Source: Paulinella micropora (lineage: Eukaryota; Cercozoa; Imbricatea; Euglyphida). Taken from it: a stretch of 26,657 nucleotides of DNA. The translations under genes were made by a program, and so were the position numbers. The notes under the pieces were generated by a model, which did not search any database, was not told where the DNA came from, and worked only from the letters and a program-made list of their open reading frames with translations. The first letter of the stretch is position 1. Every line of letters starts with the position of its first letter. Shown here one piece after another: positions 7,387-17,648 of this stretch. The DNA lies in the NCBI GenBank assembly GCA_009731375.1, contig BJOX01000050.1, positions 727,607 to 754,263 on the forward strand, read 5' to 3'.

Positions 7387-10056
7387 TTCCACCACCTCGA
7401 AACGATTACCTTGAGTAGTGTCCGGGTAGGATGACGTATCGGTCTCCGAGGCAGTGTTGTAGGCCTGAGCTCGACCGAAATTTGGGTTGGAGCTTGCCCA
7501 CGAGCCTCCTCCTCCTCTGGGTGGGGGGGCTGGAGCTCGAACAGCTCTCCCTCCATAAGGGGTATATCCCCGACCTCCTCCTCTTCCTCTCTGAGGGGTT
7601 CCCTGCCACCTCGAGGCTCCTCTCCATGTTCCTCCTCCTCCTCCTCCTCCTCCTCCTCCTCGTCCTCCTGCTCCTGCTCCTCCTTCTCGTCCTCTTTGAG
7701 AGGCCTTTAAGTTCTTTTGTCTCTCCCTTTCCTCCTTCTTCTCCTTCATCCTCTTCATGTAGGTAATGATTGCCTCTCGTAACTCCTCATCATCACACAT
7801 ATTGGCATACCAACCTTCGTTCACAGCGGCAATCTGAAGCATATTGAAAAGGCCCGGTTCCTTGCCTTCCGTCCTGCTCAGAAAATTTGCCCTTGCTGTT
7901 GGGTTCTGCCTATCATGATTGAAAGAGCAGTCTCTGTTCTCCATCTGTGCCTTACACTGCAAGCCCGCGAACCACCTCCAACATGCGGTCTTCAGGTCTG
8001 GCTCTCTCTGTCTCTTCCAACCGGCAACTCTGTTTGTGTACGTGGCTTGTGCGCCAACAGGTACACCGCCTGCCTGTGCCGTATGTGCCTCCGTGAGCGA
8101 GTCCATGTTTGAGCATGCACTCATCACTTCTTGAAACAGTGCTGACGGAGCAACGCTTTGAACCGTATTTTCGAACACGTGTGTCTCGAGGAAGTTCTTG
8201 GACTTCACTGAGCTAAACGTCGAGCATTGTTGTATGAGCTGAGTAAGCTTACTCGGGTTAACTGTGTGTAACGCCGAAAAGAAATAGAGGATGATCGACT
8301 TGCGGCCATAGAATAGCCCATAGGAGGAAACTACCTCCGTAAGGGTCGCCGCCAAGCCAACAGCACTCCTCAAACTCATCGCCACTGTCTCAAAGATTTC
8401 AAATCCTATGAGAGTACCAGTGCAGAGATGCTGGTATCCATGAGATTGAAAATATGAAATGAGTGTGGCCACCGCCAGTTCACACTGAGCGTCTAGGCCT
8501 GTTGCATTGTTTCTCTTAATCTCCTCCTTCTTTCTCAAAAACTTGTACTGTGTCAGATCAAATCCCTCCGAGACTAGAGATTGGTCAAAAACAGTAACAA
8601 GGGCCTCGTATTCCTGCGTTTCGTCGCAAGGAAAAGCCTTCATGCAGGCATTGATCTCTTTGAGCTTGCTCAAAAGCGAAGCATCAGAGTCTTTGTCTGA
8701 GCTCGTCTTGGCATATAGCATGAGACTTGCCACTCCTCCTTTCTTCCCCTTGAAGGCATTTATGATGTTCTGTCTGTCCTTCTTCTCCGTGTTTGTGACC
8801 ACCACCGTAGTTGAGCCCGAGGGTGCAGGGGCTGGTGGGGCAGGAGCTGGTGGGGTCAAATATGTCGGAGGGTGTGTCTTTGCACCACTCACTTTTGCTT
8901 TCATTCTTTCCAGTCTCATCGTCTTCTCGAACTCCTCATTCTCTTTCGCCTTCTTCTTCTCAGATATCACCAGCTTTTGAGCATGAGTGATAAAGGCCAC
9001 CAATTCAGAAGCAGATCTGAGAAAATTATATTTCTCCACATATTGGTCAACACCTGCTTTGTTGGCGACCGGTGGTGCGTTACTAAGTGATTTAAGGACA
9101 GAGTGATCCTTGGTAGGAATCCATCTCTTCCATGCCTCCTTGTGCAGTAACGCACCCATCAACAGTCTGATCTTGGTCAGAACTCTGTCGGTCTTCTCTA
9201 ACTCATCAATCACAGGATGAGTTTCTCCTGCTGCCTTAATGCTTTTTTCCATCTCTGCCTTCCCCTCCTCCAAGGCCTTTATTTCCATTGTAAAAAAATG
9301 AAATATGCCACTCGAGTTTTTCGAACCCAGATTGGTCTTCATTTTTGTTACATCGACTGCCTCCTGACCAGTCGCGAGGAATCTGGCCGTTGCTCTTGGG
9401 TTTGTGTACTGGAGGTAACCCTCACATCGTGGGCCGTATGTACGTTCCCAAATCAGGGTTTGAGTGTACACCCCAAAGATAGCATCGAGTAATTCAAGGT
9501 GGGTGTGTGTGTCCCCAAACTTGATATGCTGTATCTTCTTTCTCTCTTCTGGATCAGAGACCAGTTTGCCGAGGAGCTGTGCTGTGTTTGATAATAGGAT
9601 ATAGACATCCTTTTTAGCACGACTTTTCTCTCTTCTTTGATCCTGAGGGATCCACACATAGGTATCCTTCTCTACCCCCATCTTGTTATCAAACTCTTCT
9701 TTAGTGAGGTCATAGTGGTCTTGCACCCACTGTTGTTCCTCCACTGTGATCTCCTCTCCATCACTATGAATCAAGTCGATCATTTTTCGTCCTCCTCCTC
9801 CCGTGTAGGCAGGTGGTAAGGGATTACCATATGCTCCTCCTCCTCCCGTCTCTTCTTGTTCAAATCCTCCTTCATCTTCGTCTCCTCCATATCTTCCTTC
9901 ATCATCCCAGCCCTCTTCTACTCCTCCTCCTACTCCTTCATCTCCTCCTCCTCCTTCATTCAATCCTCCTCCTCCTCCTCCTCCTCCTGCTTCTTCTTCT
10001 TCTCTTCTTTGATCTGCCTCCGAGAATTCACTCACTTCGGCGGTCTCTGTCGACAT
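7384..10056 (-). CDS. gag: R1 Gag-like capsid/nucleocapsid protein with CCCH zinc finger and RGG tail
   Basis: 890 residues from a true ATG. Residues 1-90 are Gly/Glu/Asp-rich and encoded largely by GGA/GAG repeats. Residues 90-390 are mostly helical in character and highly charged. A Pro/Ala linker lies at 395-415, and a second folded region at about 425-650. A zinc finger C692-x8-C701-x8-C710-x3-H714 follows, then a Glu/Lys coiled-coil-like stretch (755-785) and a Gly/Arg-rich RGG tail (790-850). Gag would package the element RNA; the finger and RGG tail are likely RNA-binding. Usual Ty3/Gypsy nucleocapsids carry a CX2CX4HX4C knuckle, so a CCCH finger with C-x8-C spacing is unusual. The assignment rests mainly on position before pol, length and the basic RNA-binding tail. 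Confidence 0.85.
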   Translation of the reverse strand: MSTETAEVSEFSEADQRREEEEAGGGGGGGGLNEGGGGDEGVGGGVEEGWDDEGRYGGDEDEGGFEQEETGGGGAYGNPLPPAYTGGGGRKMIDLIHSDGEEITVEEQQWVQDHYDLTKEEFDNKMGVEKDTYVWIPQDQRREKSRAKKDVYILLSNTAQLLGKLVSDPEERKKIQHIKFGDTHTHLELLDAIFGVYTQTLIWERTYGPRCEGYLQYTNPRATARFLATGQEAVDVTKMKTNLGSKNSSGIFHFFTMEIKALEEGKAEMEKSIKAAGETHPVIDELEKTDRVLTKIRLLMGALLHKEAWKRWIPTKDHSVLKSLSNAPPVANKAGVDQYVEKYNFLRSASELVAFITHAQKLVISEKKKAKENEEFEKTMRLERMKAKVSGAKTHPPTYLTPPAPAPPAPAPSGSTTVVVTNTEKKDRQNIINAFKGKKGGVASLMLYAKTSSDKDSDASLLSKLKEINACMKAFPCDETQEYEALVTVFDQSLVSEGFDLTQYKFLRKKEEIKRNNATGLDAQCELAVATLISYFQSHGYQHLCTGTLIGFEIFETVAMSLRSAVGLAATLTEVVSSYGLFYGRKSIILYFFSALHTVNPSKLTQLIQQCSTFSSVKSKNFLETHVFENTVQSVAPSALFQEVMSACSNMDSLTEAHTAQAGGVPVGAQATYTNRVAGWKRQREPDLKTACWRWFAGLQCKAQMENRDCSFNHDRQNPTARANFLSRTEGKEPGLFNMLQIAAVNEGWYANMCDDEELREAIITYMKRMKEKKEERERQKNLKASQRGREGGAGAGGRGGGGGGGGGGTWRGASRWQGTPQRGRGGGRGYTPYGGRAVRAPAPPPRGGGGSWASSNPNFGRAQAYNTASETDTSSYPDTTQGNRFEVVE

Positions 10057-10931
10057 GATGTCGTAGTAGTGATCAACAGGAGGACAGTGTCAGCTCCTAT
10101 GTTTGGTTTTTGTTCGTTTGTGTTCTGTTCCTCCTTCAGTCGATTGACTAGTGAAGAGAGAAACTAATAGAGAGGGTAGGATAAGATTCCCTGTCCTCTA
10201 TGAAACACTGTTTGTATGTTTGTTTTTGTTTGAGAAAAATAGTCTTTGAGACTTTCTCCGATTTCTTGTTCTCCTTACTCAGATTACTTTCTCCTCCTTC
10301 TTTTCTATATTGTATCTAGTATGAGGCACTTGGACCTACACACAGATAGTAATAGAGAAGCTAGAAAAGCTCTCCTTGAGAAGTCGACAGTCGGTCGGAT
10401 AGGTTCTCAGACCTACCTTTAGAAAACGATCAGAGATTTGCAAAAATACTCTGACGTATGTGTGAGATAATGCAGATAAATGCACAAACTAGAAGGGTAG
10501 AGTGTTGTGCTCCTGTCCCTATGCTTGTTTGTGTTTTGTGTGTGTTCCTTCACTCTTCTGTCCACCTCCTTCTTCTTGGTCTCTGTGTGAGAACAGCAAG
10601 AACGACAGAGAGTTTGTATCTGATGTCTCCTTGTGAGCACACAGATATGGATTGGGCTAGAGGGTACGAGACACCTGCTTGAGACCAATCAAATTATTTG
10701 TTTTGTGAAAGAGTTATGAGGGAGCTGTGTTGGAGTATTTGTTTTCGTCTGACGTCCCCGTGTGAGACAGGTCAGTGAAAATTCACTCTGTTGCCTGTGT
10801 GGCAAAGCAGAAAGAAATCACCCTAGTGATGTGGACTCCAAATGTAATGCCCCCAACGATAGCTCGTAAAAAGTCGGTAATACAACCAAACATAGTCCTC
10901 AAAAGATGAGAATGATGTCTCGTTATATTAG
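10057..10931. other. R1 5' leader and possible LTR region; no gene seen
   Basis: This is the DNA upstream of the R1 gag start. It is rich in TTTG and TCC/CTT runs on the plus strand and has only short shadow frames. By position it should include the 5' LTR, primer-binding site and leader. I could not find TG...CA ends, a clear tRNA-complementary site or a matching copy elsewhere in the window. Confidence 0.4.
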
Positions 10932-11231
10932 CTCAGTGAAGCCAAAAAGGAAAACGAAAACAGACCAGGAATAAAATGGCATCAGGTCCAATCCGGACAA
11001 ATAATACTGAAAAACAAGCTGGTGCACCTGTCACCAGGAAAAGGTACTTTTTACCGGCTATCCGGGGGTGATGCCTACATAGAAAGATTCAATTACCTGG
11101 CTGAGAAGATCTCCGTTGTGCTTAGTAAGGAAAACCGCGCTAACCTCGGGATAAAATCCTATTACTGTGTACATTCAAGTGTCAAACTCAGCCATAGAAT
11201 TTGTGTTAAGGGGCAGATTTCAGATAATTAG
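10932..11231 (+). other. Possible small coding fragment cut by the MITE
   Basis: A frame opens after TAG at 10929-10931 and runs into the MITE that begins at 11160. The roughly 75 residues before the MITE look protein-like in composition, including an SPGKGTFYRLSGGDAY segment, and the sequence before 10932 could serve as a 3' splice site. I recognise no family. No ATG begins this frame; an overlapping frame starting with ATG at 10976 ends after about 31 codons. It may be an exon relic or chance. Confidence 0.22.
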
Positions 11232-11445
11232 CGGCCAGATTTCAGATTAGTGGTCAGAATTCAAATTAGTTCAACTTAACGGCTATATCCGTCCGCAAAA
11301 TCTGCATAATTTTTGCGAAATATTACCGTTAAATTGAACTAATTTGAATTCTGACTACTAATCTAAAATCTGACCGCTAATCTGAAATCTGACCCTTAAC
11401 TCAAATTCGCTGGCTGAGTTTGACACTTGAATGTACCCAGTAATA
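11160..11445. mobile_element. Foldback MITE, copy 1 (286 bp, nearly full-length palindrome)
   Basis: The two halves are reverse complements over almost their whole length, with a centre near 11300. Terminal inverted repeats read TTACTGTGTACATTCAAG on the left and TTACTGGGTACATTCAAG on the right when reversed, and both are flanked by TA. A TA target duplication is typical of Tc1/mariner-type transposition. It has no coding capacity, so it would depend on a transposase elsewhere. A second copy at 24346-24473 confirms that it is a family. Confidence 0.88.
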
Positions 11446-11632
11446 TCAATTCTCATATTAGGTCTTTCGGGGAAAGGATTATCTTTCTGGACTTTTTATA
11501 ATCCCGGAGTATGCAAATATAATAATTTCTCGCATATTACATATAAGGCGCACCCAATTATTTTTTTTGTTCGAAGTTTCTTTCTTTTTTGCTCAGACTG
11601 CTTCCTTTTTTTAATTTATTCATTAGTATCGT
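11446..11632. other. AT-rich spacer, nothing recognised
   Basis: AT-rich DNA with T runs between the MITE and the LTR-like block. No supported gene. Confidence 0.5.
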
Positions 11633-11699
11633 GTGAGTTTGTATACAGCTTTTCAAGTAGGCAGATACAACGAACTCTTAATAAGAATACTATGGCTGC
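11633..11699. repeat. LTR-like direct repeat block, left copy
   Basis: 67 bp matching 23551-23617 with only four differences, all transitions, in the same orientation. A second short match, gtctcccagg(c/t)gt, follows at 11748-11760 and 23758-23770. The pair brackets R2 and R3, as remnants of 3' and 5' LTRs would. Confidence 0.6.
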
Positions 11700-12085
11700 T
11701 TTCTGAAGAAGTTGAACAGTATTTGCAATGTTAGAAGCCGGTTTAACGTCTCCCAGGCGTCCCCGGTTGACTTAATAACCAGCTCCAAACGTCCTTTAAT
11801 AGGAAAATCACTCAACACAGACAAAAGCCCGCCAAACGAATGAAACAGCTCATGCAGGTCTCTAAGTCAAAAATTCAGGTGTCCAAACGTGACATATCGG
11901 CATTTGCGCCACCACTGCCACCCACACCAGTAATTACTACTTTTTCCACACTATGAACTATAACTTATATTAATAACTAAGGTATTTACCGGTTGTATTA
12001 ATCCCATCACCCTGACTCACTTCCTAAGCTCCCCCTTGATGGCATTAATACCAACGACTTACCTACAAGTCTTCCTTCAAAAGTC
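11700..12085. other. Spacer between LTR-like block and R2, no gene seen
   Basis: Non-coding DNA 3' of the copia pol fragment. It may contain its 3' untranslated region. No LTR ends or polypurine tract are convincing. Confidence 0.4.
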
Positions 12086-14785
12086 TTACCGATCACGTTG
12101 CGAAATCTTTCCGGTTATCTTCGCGTACTTCGGTCCCCGCTGCCGCTTGGTATTGGCATCACCGTAATTGTCGGCGGAACCGATCTTCTCCAAGAACGCC
12201 TTTCCCGCCAGGATCATCGCGTTGACGTATGCATAGCGTAGGTCGATATGATCTAACTTCTGGCGATAAATGTTGGTGGTGGCCAGATCAATGGCTCCCT
12301 TGTTGTCTTCGTACACCACCAGTGGCTTACCCCATCCCTGCTTGGACAGGTCCTTGGCCACTCTCCCCTCGGCGATTCCGTTGATAAAGTTCGCCATCTT
12401 TTCCTGACCGTGCAGACACGCGCCTAGCGCGTAGATCTCGGCTTCACAGGTCGATTCCTCCGGAGGCGCTTCCATTCGCACGTGTCCCTCCTGCATCTTC
12501 TCCTCAGGAGGCGGTAAAGTTCCCATCGTCTCCGCGATCAACGCTGGTTGCTTGGCTAGCAATTTCTCCCGCCGTTCCTTGCTTCGCAGTCCACGTGGCT
12601 TGGGTAGTTCCACAGTGATGGTACGCTTCATGCACACGGGGTTCACCGAACCCCCGAGCATAAGTGAATCACAGCGAGGCGCGCTCGTCGATCTCCCAGT
12701 CTCCCTTCCAATTCGCATCAGGGTACGACGTCAGGCGCGTGCTCTCCTTCTGGTAAAAGCGAACTCCACGCTTTGCAGTTCCTTGAAGATATCGCATTAC
12801 CTGCTCCGCCTCCTGAAATGGGAACTCCTTTGGCTTGGATGTGAAGCGCGCCATCTCCCCCACCGGCCCCAGCGTCTCATATCGAGTCACTCTGACCCAA
12901 ATCAGAATTCCGCATATGTGATAAGGGGAAAACTCTTCCATCACGCTGGGTACTCCCTCCCGACACCCGGGCATCAACCAGGGTAAATCCACTGGTGACA
13001 AATCTTTGGTCTTGAGGCGCTCACTGGCCTCCCGTATAAACGTCTCCTGGAATAACTTGATGGTTCTTCCCAGCCCCGGATGTCGGCCATCCTCGATGTC
13101 TATTACGACCACGCCAGTAGGCAATTCGCTCTTGAACACCTTGAAACGACCTTCTCCAGCCGCTTTAAACTCAGCCTTCGCTTCTTCGCAGCTGAATCCC
13201 ATCATGATGTCATCCACATGAACGAATCCTATGTCAGGCTTGTCTTGCCCCGGTCGCCACCGGAAGAAGAAACACGGGAAGGCCTTGTGCTGTTCAAATC
13301 CCTGCGATACCATAAACGGCACCAGCACTTGCACCCACCATTTCCTCCCTGCGTACGGTCTCCCGTAGAGAGCCCGGACCATCTCCCAGACGTAGCCTTC
13401 CTCTTCGAAGCCAAAAGGTGGTACTAGGTAGTTGGGCCGCACCCTTCTTCCTTAACCTCCGCCTCAATGTAGGCAGTACCCACGTCGAACTTGCCCAGCA
13501 CCAGATCGTAGAAGGTTACCAGCATAAAGAAGCCAAGTATCGTCATAGTACATGGAGTTGGGAACGTTCGCTGTCCGTAATGCTCCCCCTTGAACCATTG
13601 AGTACCCCTTCGCCACCAGCCGGCTTTTGTACTTCAATACCTTTCCTCCCGATTCCTTGGTTGCGTCTGCGTATCTGCCCCGGCATAAGTCTCGTGCCGG
13701 TACAGACTCCTTCTTGCGCCTCCTTAAGCATCCCTGCGCCCATAGGGTAGCAATCTCTTGTGCTCGTGCGTCCTCAAACCTCCCGGACGCTGTAGCCTCA
13801 TTTTCCGCCACCGGGCGCGTAAAGGTAGCCGCCAACGCTCGCTCCCTCACCGCCCACTTGAGAATTTCCGAGTCCAGCATGCGCTCTACCTCGTTCTCCG
13901 TCTCCTTGCCCTCAAAGCGTACAAAGTGGACCGGCTGCAGCTTCTTGCCTTTCCGGATGGGCTCGCATTCCCCTTCCACCGCCCCTTTTCGCGTCTTGCT
14001 TTTCCACTCGGGGCCGTAGGTTCGCTTTGCCCAGTTCCATCCCCATTCCCTAGCCGGTACCTCAACACTCATGCCGCGGGTTACCTCACGCAGTTCCTCC
14101 GTGGATTCTTCCGGCTCGGGCGATCTCAACTTGCCCTCCTCTTCTTTCTCCTCCTTGACCACGACCACGCAATCGCTGTCGTCACCCCCTTCCGGTTTCA
14201 CGAAAAGCTCTTCCGTGTCGTCGCTGATTGGGTAACCAAGAGCCTCGTCTAGTTTAAGTCCGGAAGCCTTCCAAATTTGAAGGATGATGGGCCAGGCAGG
14301 CTGATCTTCGTCAAAGTTGATCATCCCGCCATCTCTTGATTTTCCCCTGGACCAGCACTATGTGCGCCGATGTTTCTAGGTCCAGTCCCATCCACGCGGC
14401 CGGTATAGAGCGATCCTCCTCCTTTCGCAAGCCGTGGTACTTTTTGTCCAGTACCACATGGCACAGACAACCGAAGGTGTGCAGTAGCGATAGCCAGTCC
14501 ACTTCCTTTTCGTACGGGAACAATGTGAACAGCGTCGGTTCTGCACCTCCCGGCGGCGGCGATAAGTTGTGCAACAGTCCCACGTGCAGTAGGGCGTAGC
14601 CCAAATACACATAGGGCAATGGCGCCCTCTTTAGTAGCTTCCGCGCCCGCCCAGATATGCTTCTGCGATACCTCAACCAAAGCTTGCTTGTTGGGGTCAT
14701 TTCGTACTGCATAACGCGGCCGTACTCCCACGCTCTCGATCAGGTCGTTGAACACCTGCGATCGCTTGTTCCATGCCGAGGCCAA
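12086..14785 (-). pseudogene. R2: 5'-truncated, frameshifted Ty1/Copia-type pol (integrase end, RT, RNase H)
   Basis: Reading leftward, the fragment starts inside the integrase core near 14785, just before the final catalytic Glu region (about 14700). It continues through the integrase C-terminal half with the conserved FGC motif (about 14490). A variable acidic linker (13650-14250) leads into RT, opening with a KSRLVAKGYS motif near 13610 and carrying the HVDD active site in the frame starting at 13442 (residues 75-78). Copia-type RNase H follows at 12720-12090, with a CEAEIYAL motif and a YEDNKGAI motif. Integrase before RT is the Ty1/Copia order. At least four frame changes (near 14650, 14320, 13490 and 12700) break it. 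Gag, protease and the first part of integrase are missing, because R3 sequence abuts at about 14790. Confidence 0.9.
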
Positions 14786-14789
14786 AAAC

Positions 14790-17015
14790 TAGCCACACTA
14801 AGTTGTCGTCAAGAAATAAAATCTTACGACACGTCTCGACGGCCTCCTGTGGGAGTGTATCGTCCGGGACGCAGTGGACGAGGTCTTGCGGCATGAGCAG
14901 GGCGAATGGCTTACGAAGGGCGAACATGTCACGCGCGACGGCCGGAGAGCGTTCAGCGGAGGGGATGACAATAGCTAGGTCCCACGGGGCTTGAATGCTT
15001 CGTAGCGTTGGGCCAGCGCGGATGATGCGGCAGGAGAGAGACTTGAGTTTCGTTTCCAAAGCAGCATGTGTGCCTTCGACGGCGAGCCAAAGAGTACAGC
15101 CTGCTTTGGGTAGTGGAATGGTTGCGAGGAGCTGTAGGGTGGCTTCGGCTTCACCGATGAGAGTCGGAGCGCCTGGGCTTATGCAGGGGACACGGGACAA
15201 TCCGTCCGGAAGGAGGTTTTGTTTACCGGGGAGGTATTCGACCTTAAAACGGATCGTCTGAAGATTTTCCAGAACCCATCCGACGACCATGGGGCTGCGA
15301 GCATGCCATAACCACAGGAGTGGCCGGTGATCGGTGACGATAGTGAGTTCGTGGTCGCTGGCATCGATGTAGTAGCGGCACTGTTGAACTCCGTAAATAA
15401 CGCCGTATGCTTCTCGCACGTAGGTCGCCCAGCGGGTTTGCGTGTCTGTGAACTTGAGAGAAAAGTATTGGATAACCGGGGCGTCGCGGTCAGGGCCAGT
15501 GTGAAGGGCACCCCCGATGCCTATTTGGCTAGCATCCGTCCGAAGGCAAAGATGGTGGGAAGACTCATACCTGGTCAGGACGGGGAGCGTAGTAAGCACG
15601 CGGCGGAGCTTCTTCATACATTTCCGCTCTTCCCGATGGAGGTAGGGTTGACCTGCTGGTCGGGCGTGAGTGGACTTAAGCAAGTTCGTAAGAGGTGATA
15701 CAAGGCGGGAGTAGTCGGAGATGTGGGCCTGTATGAAGTTGGTCATACCCAGAACGGATCGAACTTCAGACACGTTGGAGGGATCGGCCAATCGGAGGAT
15801 GGCGTCGATCTTCGCTGTGTCAGCGGCGATACCTTTCTTACTACATTTCTTGCCGAGTATTGTCAGTTCATGGTATCCCAAGCTGAGTTTGCGCGCCGAT
15901 CTATGAAGGCCGGAGGTGTCCATACTTGAGAATATACCACGAATTTGGTTCAGGTGTGTTTGAAAGTCGTTTGCACCAGCGGTGACGTCGTCGAGATAGG
16001 CGCCTGCAGTAGAAATAGCTGGGGGGCGGCTTGTTCCAAAAGGGGAGTGGTTGGAATGACTTCTCGATCGCGCGTTGGAAATCGCCGGGGGCACGATGTA
16101 CACCTTGAGGCATAAGTTGGGGACCAATAGACCTTGAGGGGTCCACACGGCTAAAACATCTCGGCTGTCATCGTCCGGGTTCAGGCGAAGGTAGGAGAAT
16201 TCGAAGCCGTCTACCATGTCGATGGAGCTGAGATAGTGCCAGCCGGCGAATCGTTCTCGGTAATGATCCGGGTTTGGAAGACCTGGGACTGGGAGATGAA
16301 GGTTGTCATTGGGCATGCGGTAGTCGTAAACGTTCCGAATGTCTCGGATGACCTCTTTCGTGATATCCTCGAATTTCCCGACCGGGCAACTGCGGCTCGC
16401 CCATGCGCGTTGAGAGGAGGCTTAGCTCCATGTGCCGGCGCTGAGGACGTCCGTAGCCCAGCTAGAAAGATATTTGCCCACTGCCAGAGTCCAGCGCGGA
16501 CATGGAACTGCAACTGGTTTGGCATTCGGTTTGAGTCGAAGGGACACGACAATATGTTTGAAGATGCCTGCCTTGTCTTGAAAGATATGGTCGAATTCGC
16601 GGATGAGGGCCCAGAGTTGGTCTTGTTGGGGTTTGGTGAGGCTTGGGCTGACTGCTTCAGGGGGAAACTTAGGACCTGTTGGTGCCGCTTTTTGTTCCGC
16701 TCGCTTGGTTAGGAAGTCGCGGCAAAGTCTTTCAGAGATGAAGAACCACGGGGTAGGATGGGGTCCCTGGACTGTTGATGCCGTGCAAAGAGCATGCGAG
16801 GGTCGGGGCATGTCTGCGCGAAGTCTTCCATGAAGGAGTCCGCGTATGGAAACTGCGGGCCGATGTCGGTCTGAAGCGTCAGAGGAGCGGGCAGCCTCAG
16901 TTGTTTGGAGTCTGGAGAATGCCCTAGATTTAGTTGTCAAGCTTGACTTTGCGTATTGCCCAAACTCTGAGGTAGGCCAGTGCCAGGCCGAGCGAGCATA
17001 TTGAATTGGCGGCAA
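14790..17015 (-). pseudogene. R3 reverse transcriptase and RNase H, Ty3/Gypsy type, broken
   Basis: An upstream segment (17015-16425) carries the pre-RT region with an FDHIFQDKAG motif and ends at a TAA at 16422-16424; the same frame then stays open. From the Met at 16316, RT has a DMVDG region (D33) and the YLDD active site at residues 107-110. Between these, about 16110-16025 makes sense only in another frame (a FQRAIEK-like motif there), implying two compensating indels. One is probably at the six-G run 16021-16026. RNase H follows with D261, E302 and D329 and a YLPGKQN motif. Integrase would come next but the sequence ends at the R2 junction. It is inactive as it stands. Confidence 0.88.
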
Positions 17016-17084
17016 CTCCGAGATTTATGGTCGAGGAGTCGTCGTCTTGAAGGTGCGGCTCGATGATCGGAAGAGGCAATGTGG

Positions 17085-17648
17085 CTAGGTGACAGAGGAA
17101 AGGTTGCTTTTGGGCAATCCGCAAAGTTCGCACTTTCCTTGTTCCGAGGGTGTTGCGAACGTCGCGTCGTTGAGTGAGGAGGAGAATTCGCAGATCTGGG
17201 TCGTAGTCGGCGTTGATGGCAAACTGCTTGACGACGAACCGCTTGACGAGGATCCGCTTGACGAAGTCGAGGAGGGGCCTTGTCCGCCGTCCTTTGAATC
17301 GTCATCGTCGTGATGCTTCTTGTTCTCACTGGGCTTGCAGCCAGAAAAGGGCTGTGGTCGAACAGGGAAGGCACGAGTTACCTGTGGCAACGGTGCGGCC
17401 GGTGCGTCAGAACCAGTGGCCGCTGGTGGATGAGCCAGGGTTGATGGAGGCTGAATTGAGGCCAACGGTGGTTGTGCTGGGGCCGGTGGTACCGGCGCTG
17501 GGGCCGATGGAGGCTGAGCAGGGGCTATTGTTCCTGACGATGAACTCGTGCTAGATGACGAACTGGATGAGGAACTTGAACTTGACGAAGAATCAGGTTG
17601 ATCATCGTACTTCTCAGGGGAGTACACTATCTCGTAAGGGTGTGATGA
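17085..17648 (-). pseudogene. R3 Pro/Ser-rich segment before RT
   Basis: A frame that continues in phase after the TAG at 17649-17651 and ends at another TAG at 17085. It has a run of about 14 Ser, a Pro/Ala-rich linker, a second Ser-rich part with an acidic DDDDSKDG segment, and a CELC motif near the end. No domain recognised. It is probably the low-complexity linker joining the unknown R3 block to the RT. Confidence 0.55.

Larger units (their letters stand above)
1402..10056 (-). mobile_element. R1: near-complete Ty3/Gypsy-type LTR retrotransposon, internal region
   Basis: Gag (7384-10056) is followed by pol (1402-7350) on the minus strand, ordered protease, RT, RNase H, integrase. Integrase after RNase H is the Ty3/Gypsy order. 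The whole stretch of about 8.6 kb has only one in-frame stop, at the gag-pol junction, so the copy is young or under constraint. I could not find a matching pair of LTRs. DNA upstream of gag (10057 onward) has no partner in 1-1400, and the 3' side runs into GAA microsatellites and the gap. The 3' LTR is therefore lost, replaced, or hidden in the gap. Confidence 0.93.

Noticed and set aside
1402-10056. UGA reassigned to a sense codon in this genome
   Set aside because: Pol and gag together have over 2,800 codons with no other in-frame UGA, so UGA acts as a stop here.
12552-14252. Plus-strand frames opposite the copia pol
   Set aside because: Antisense shadows of the minus-strand RT and integrase; no own domains.
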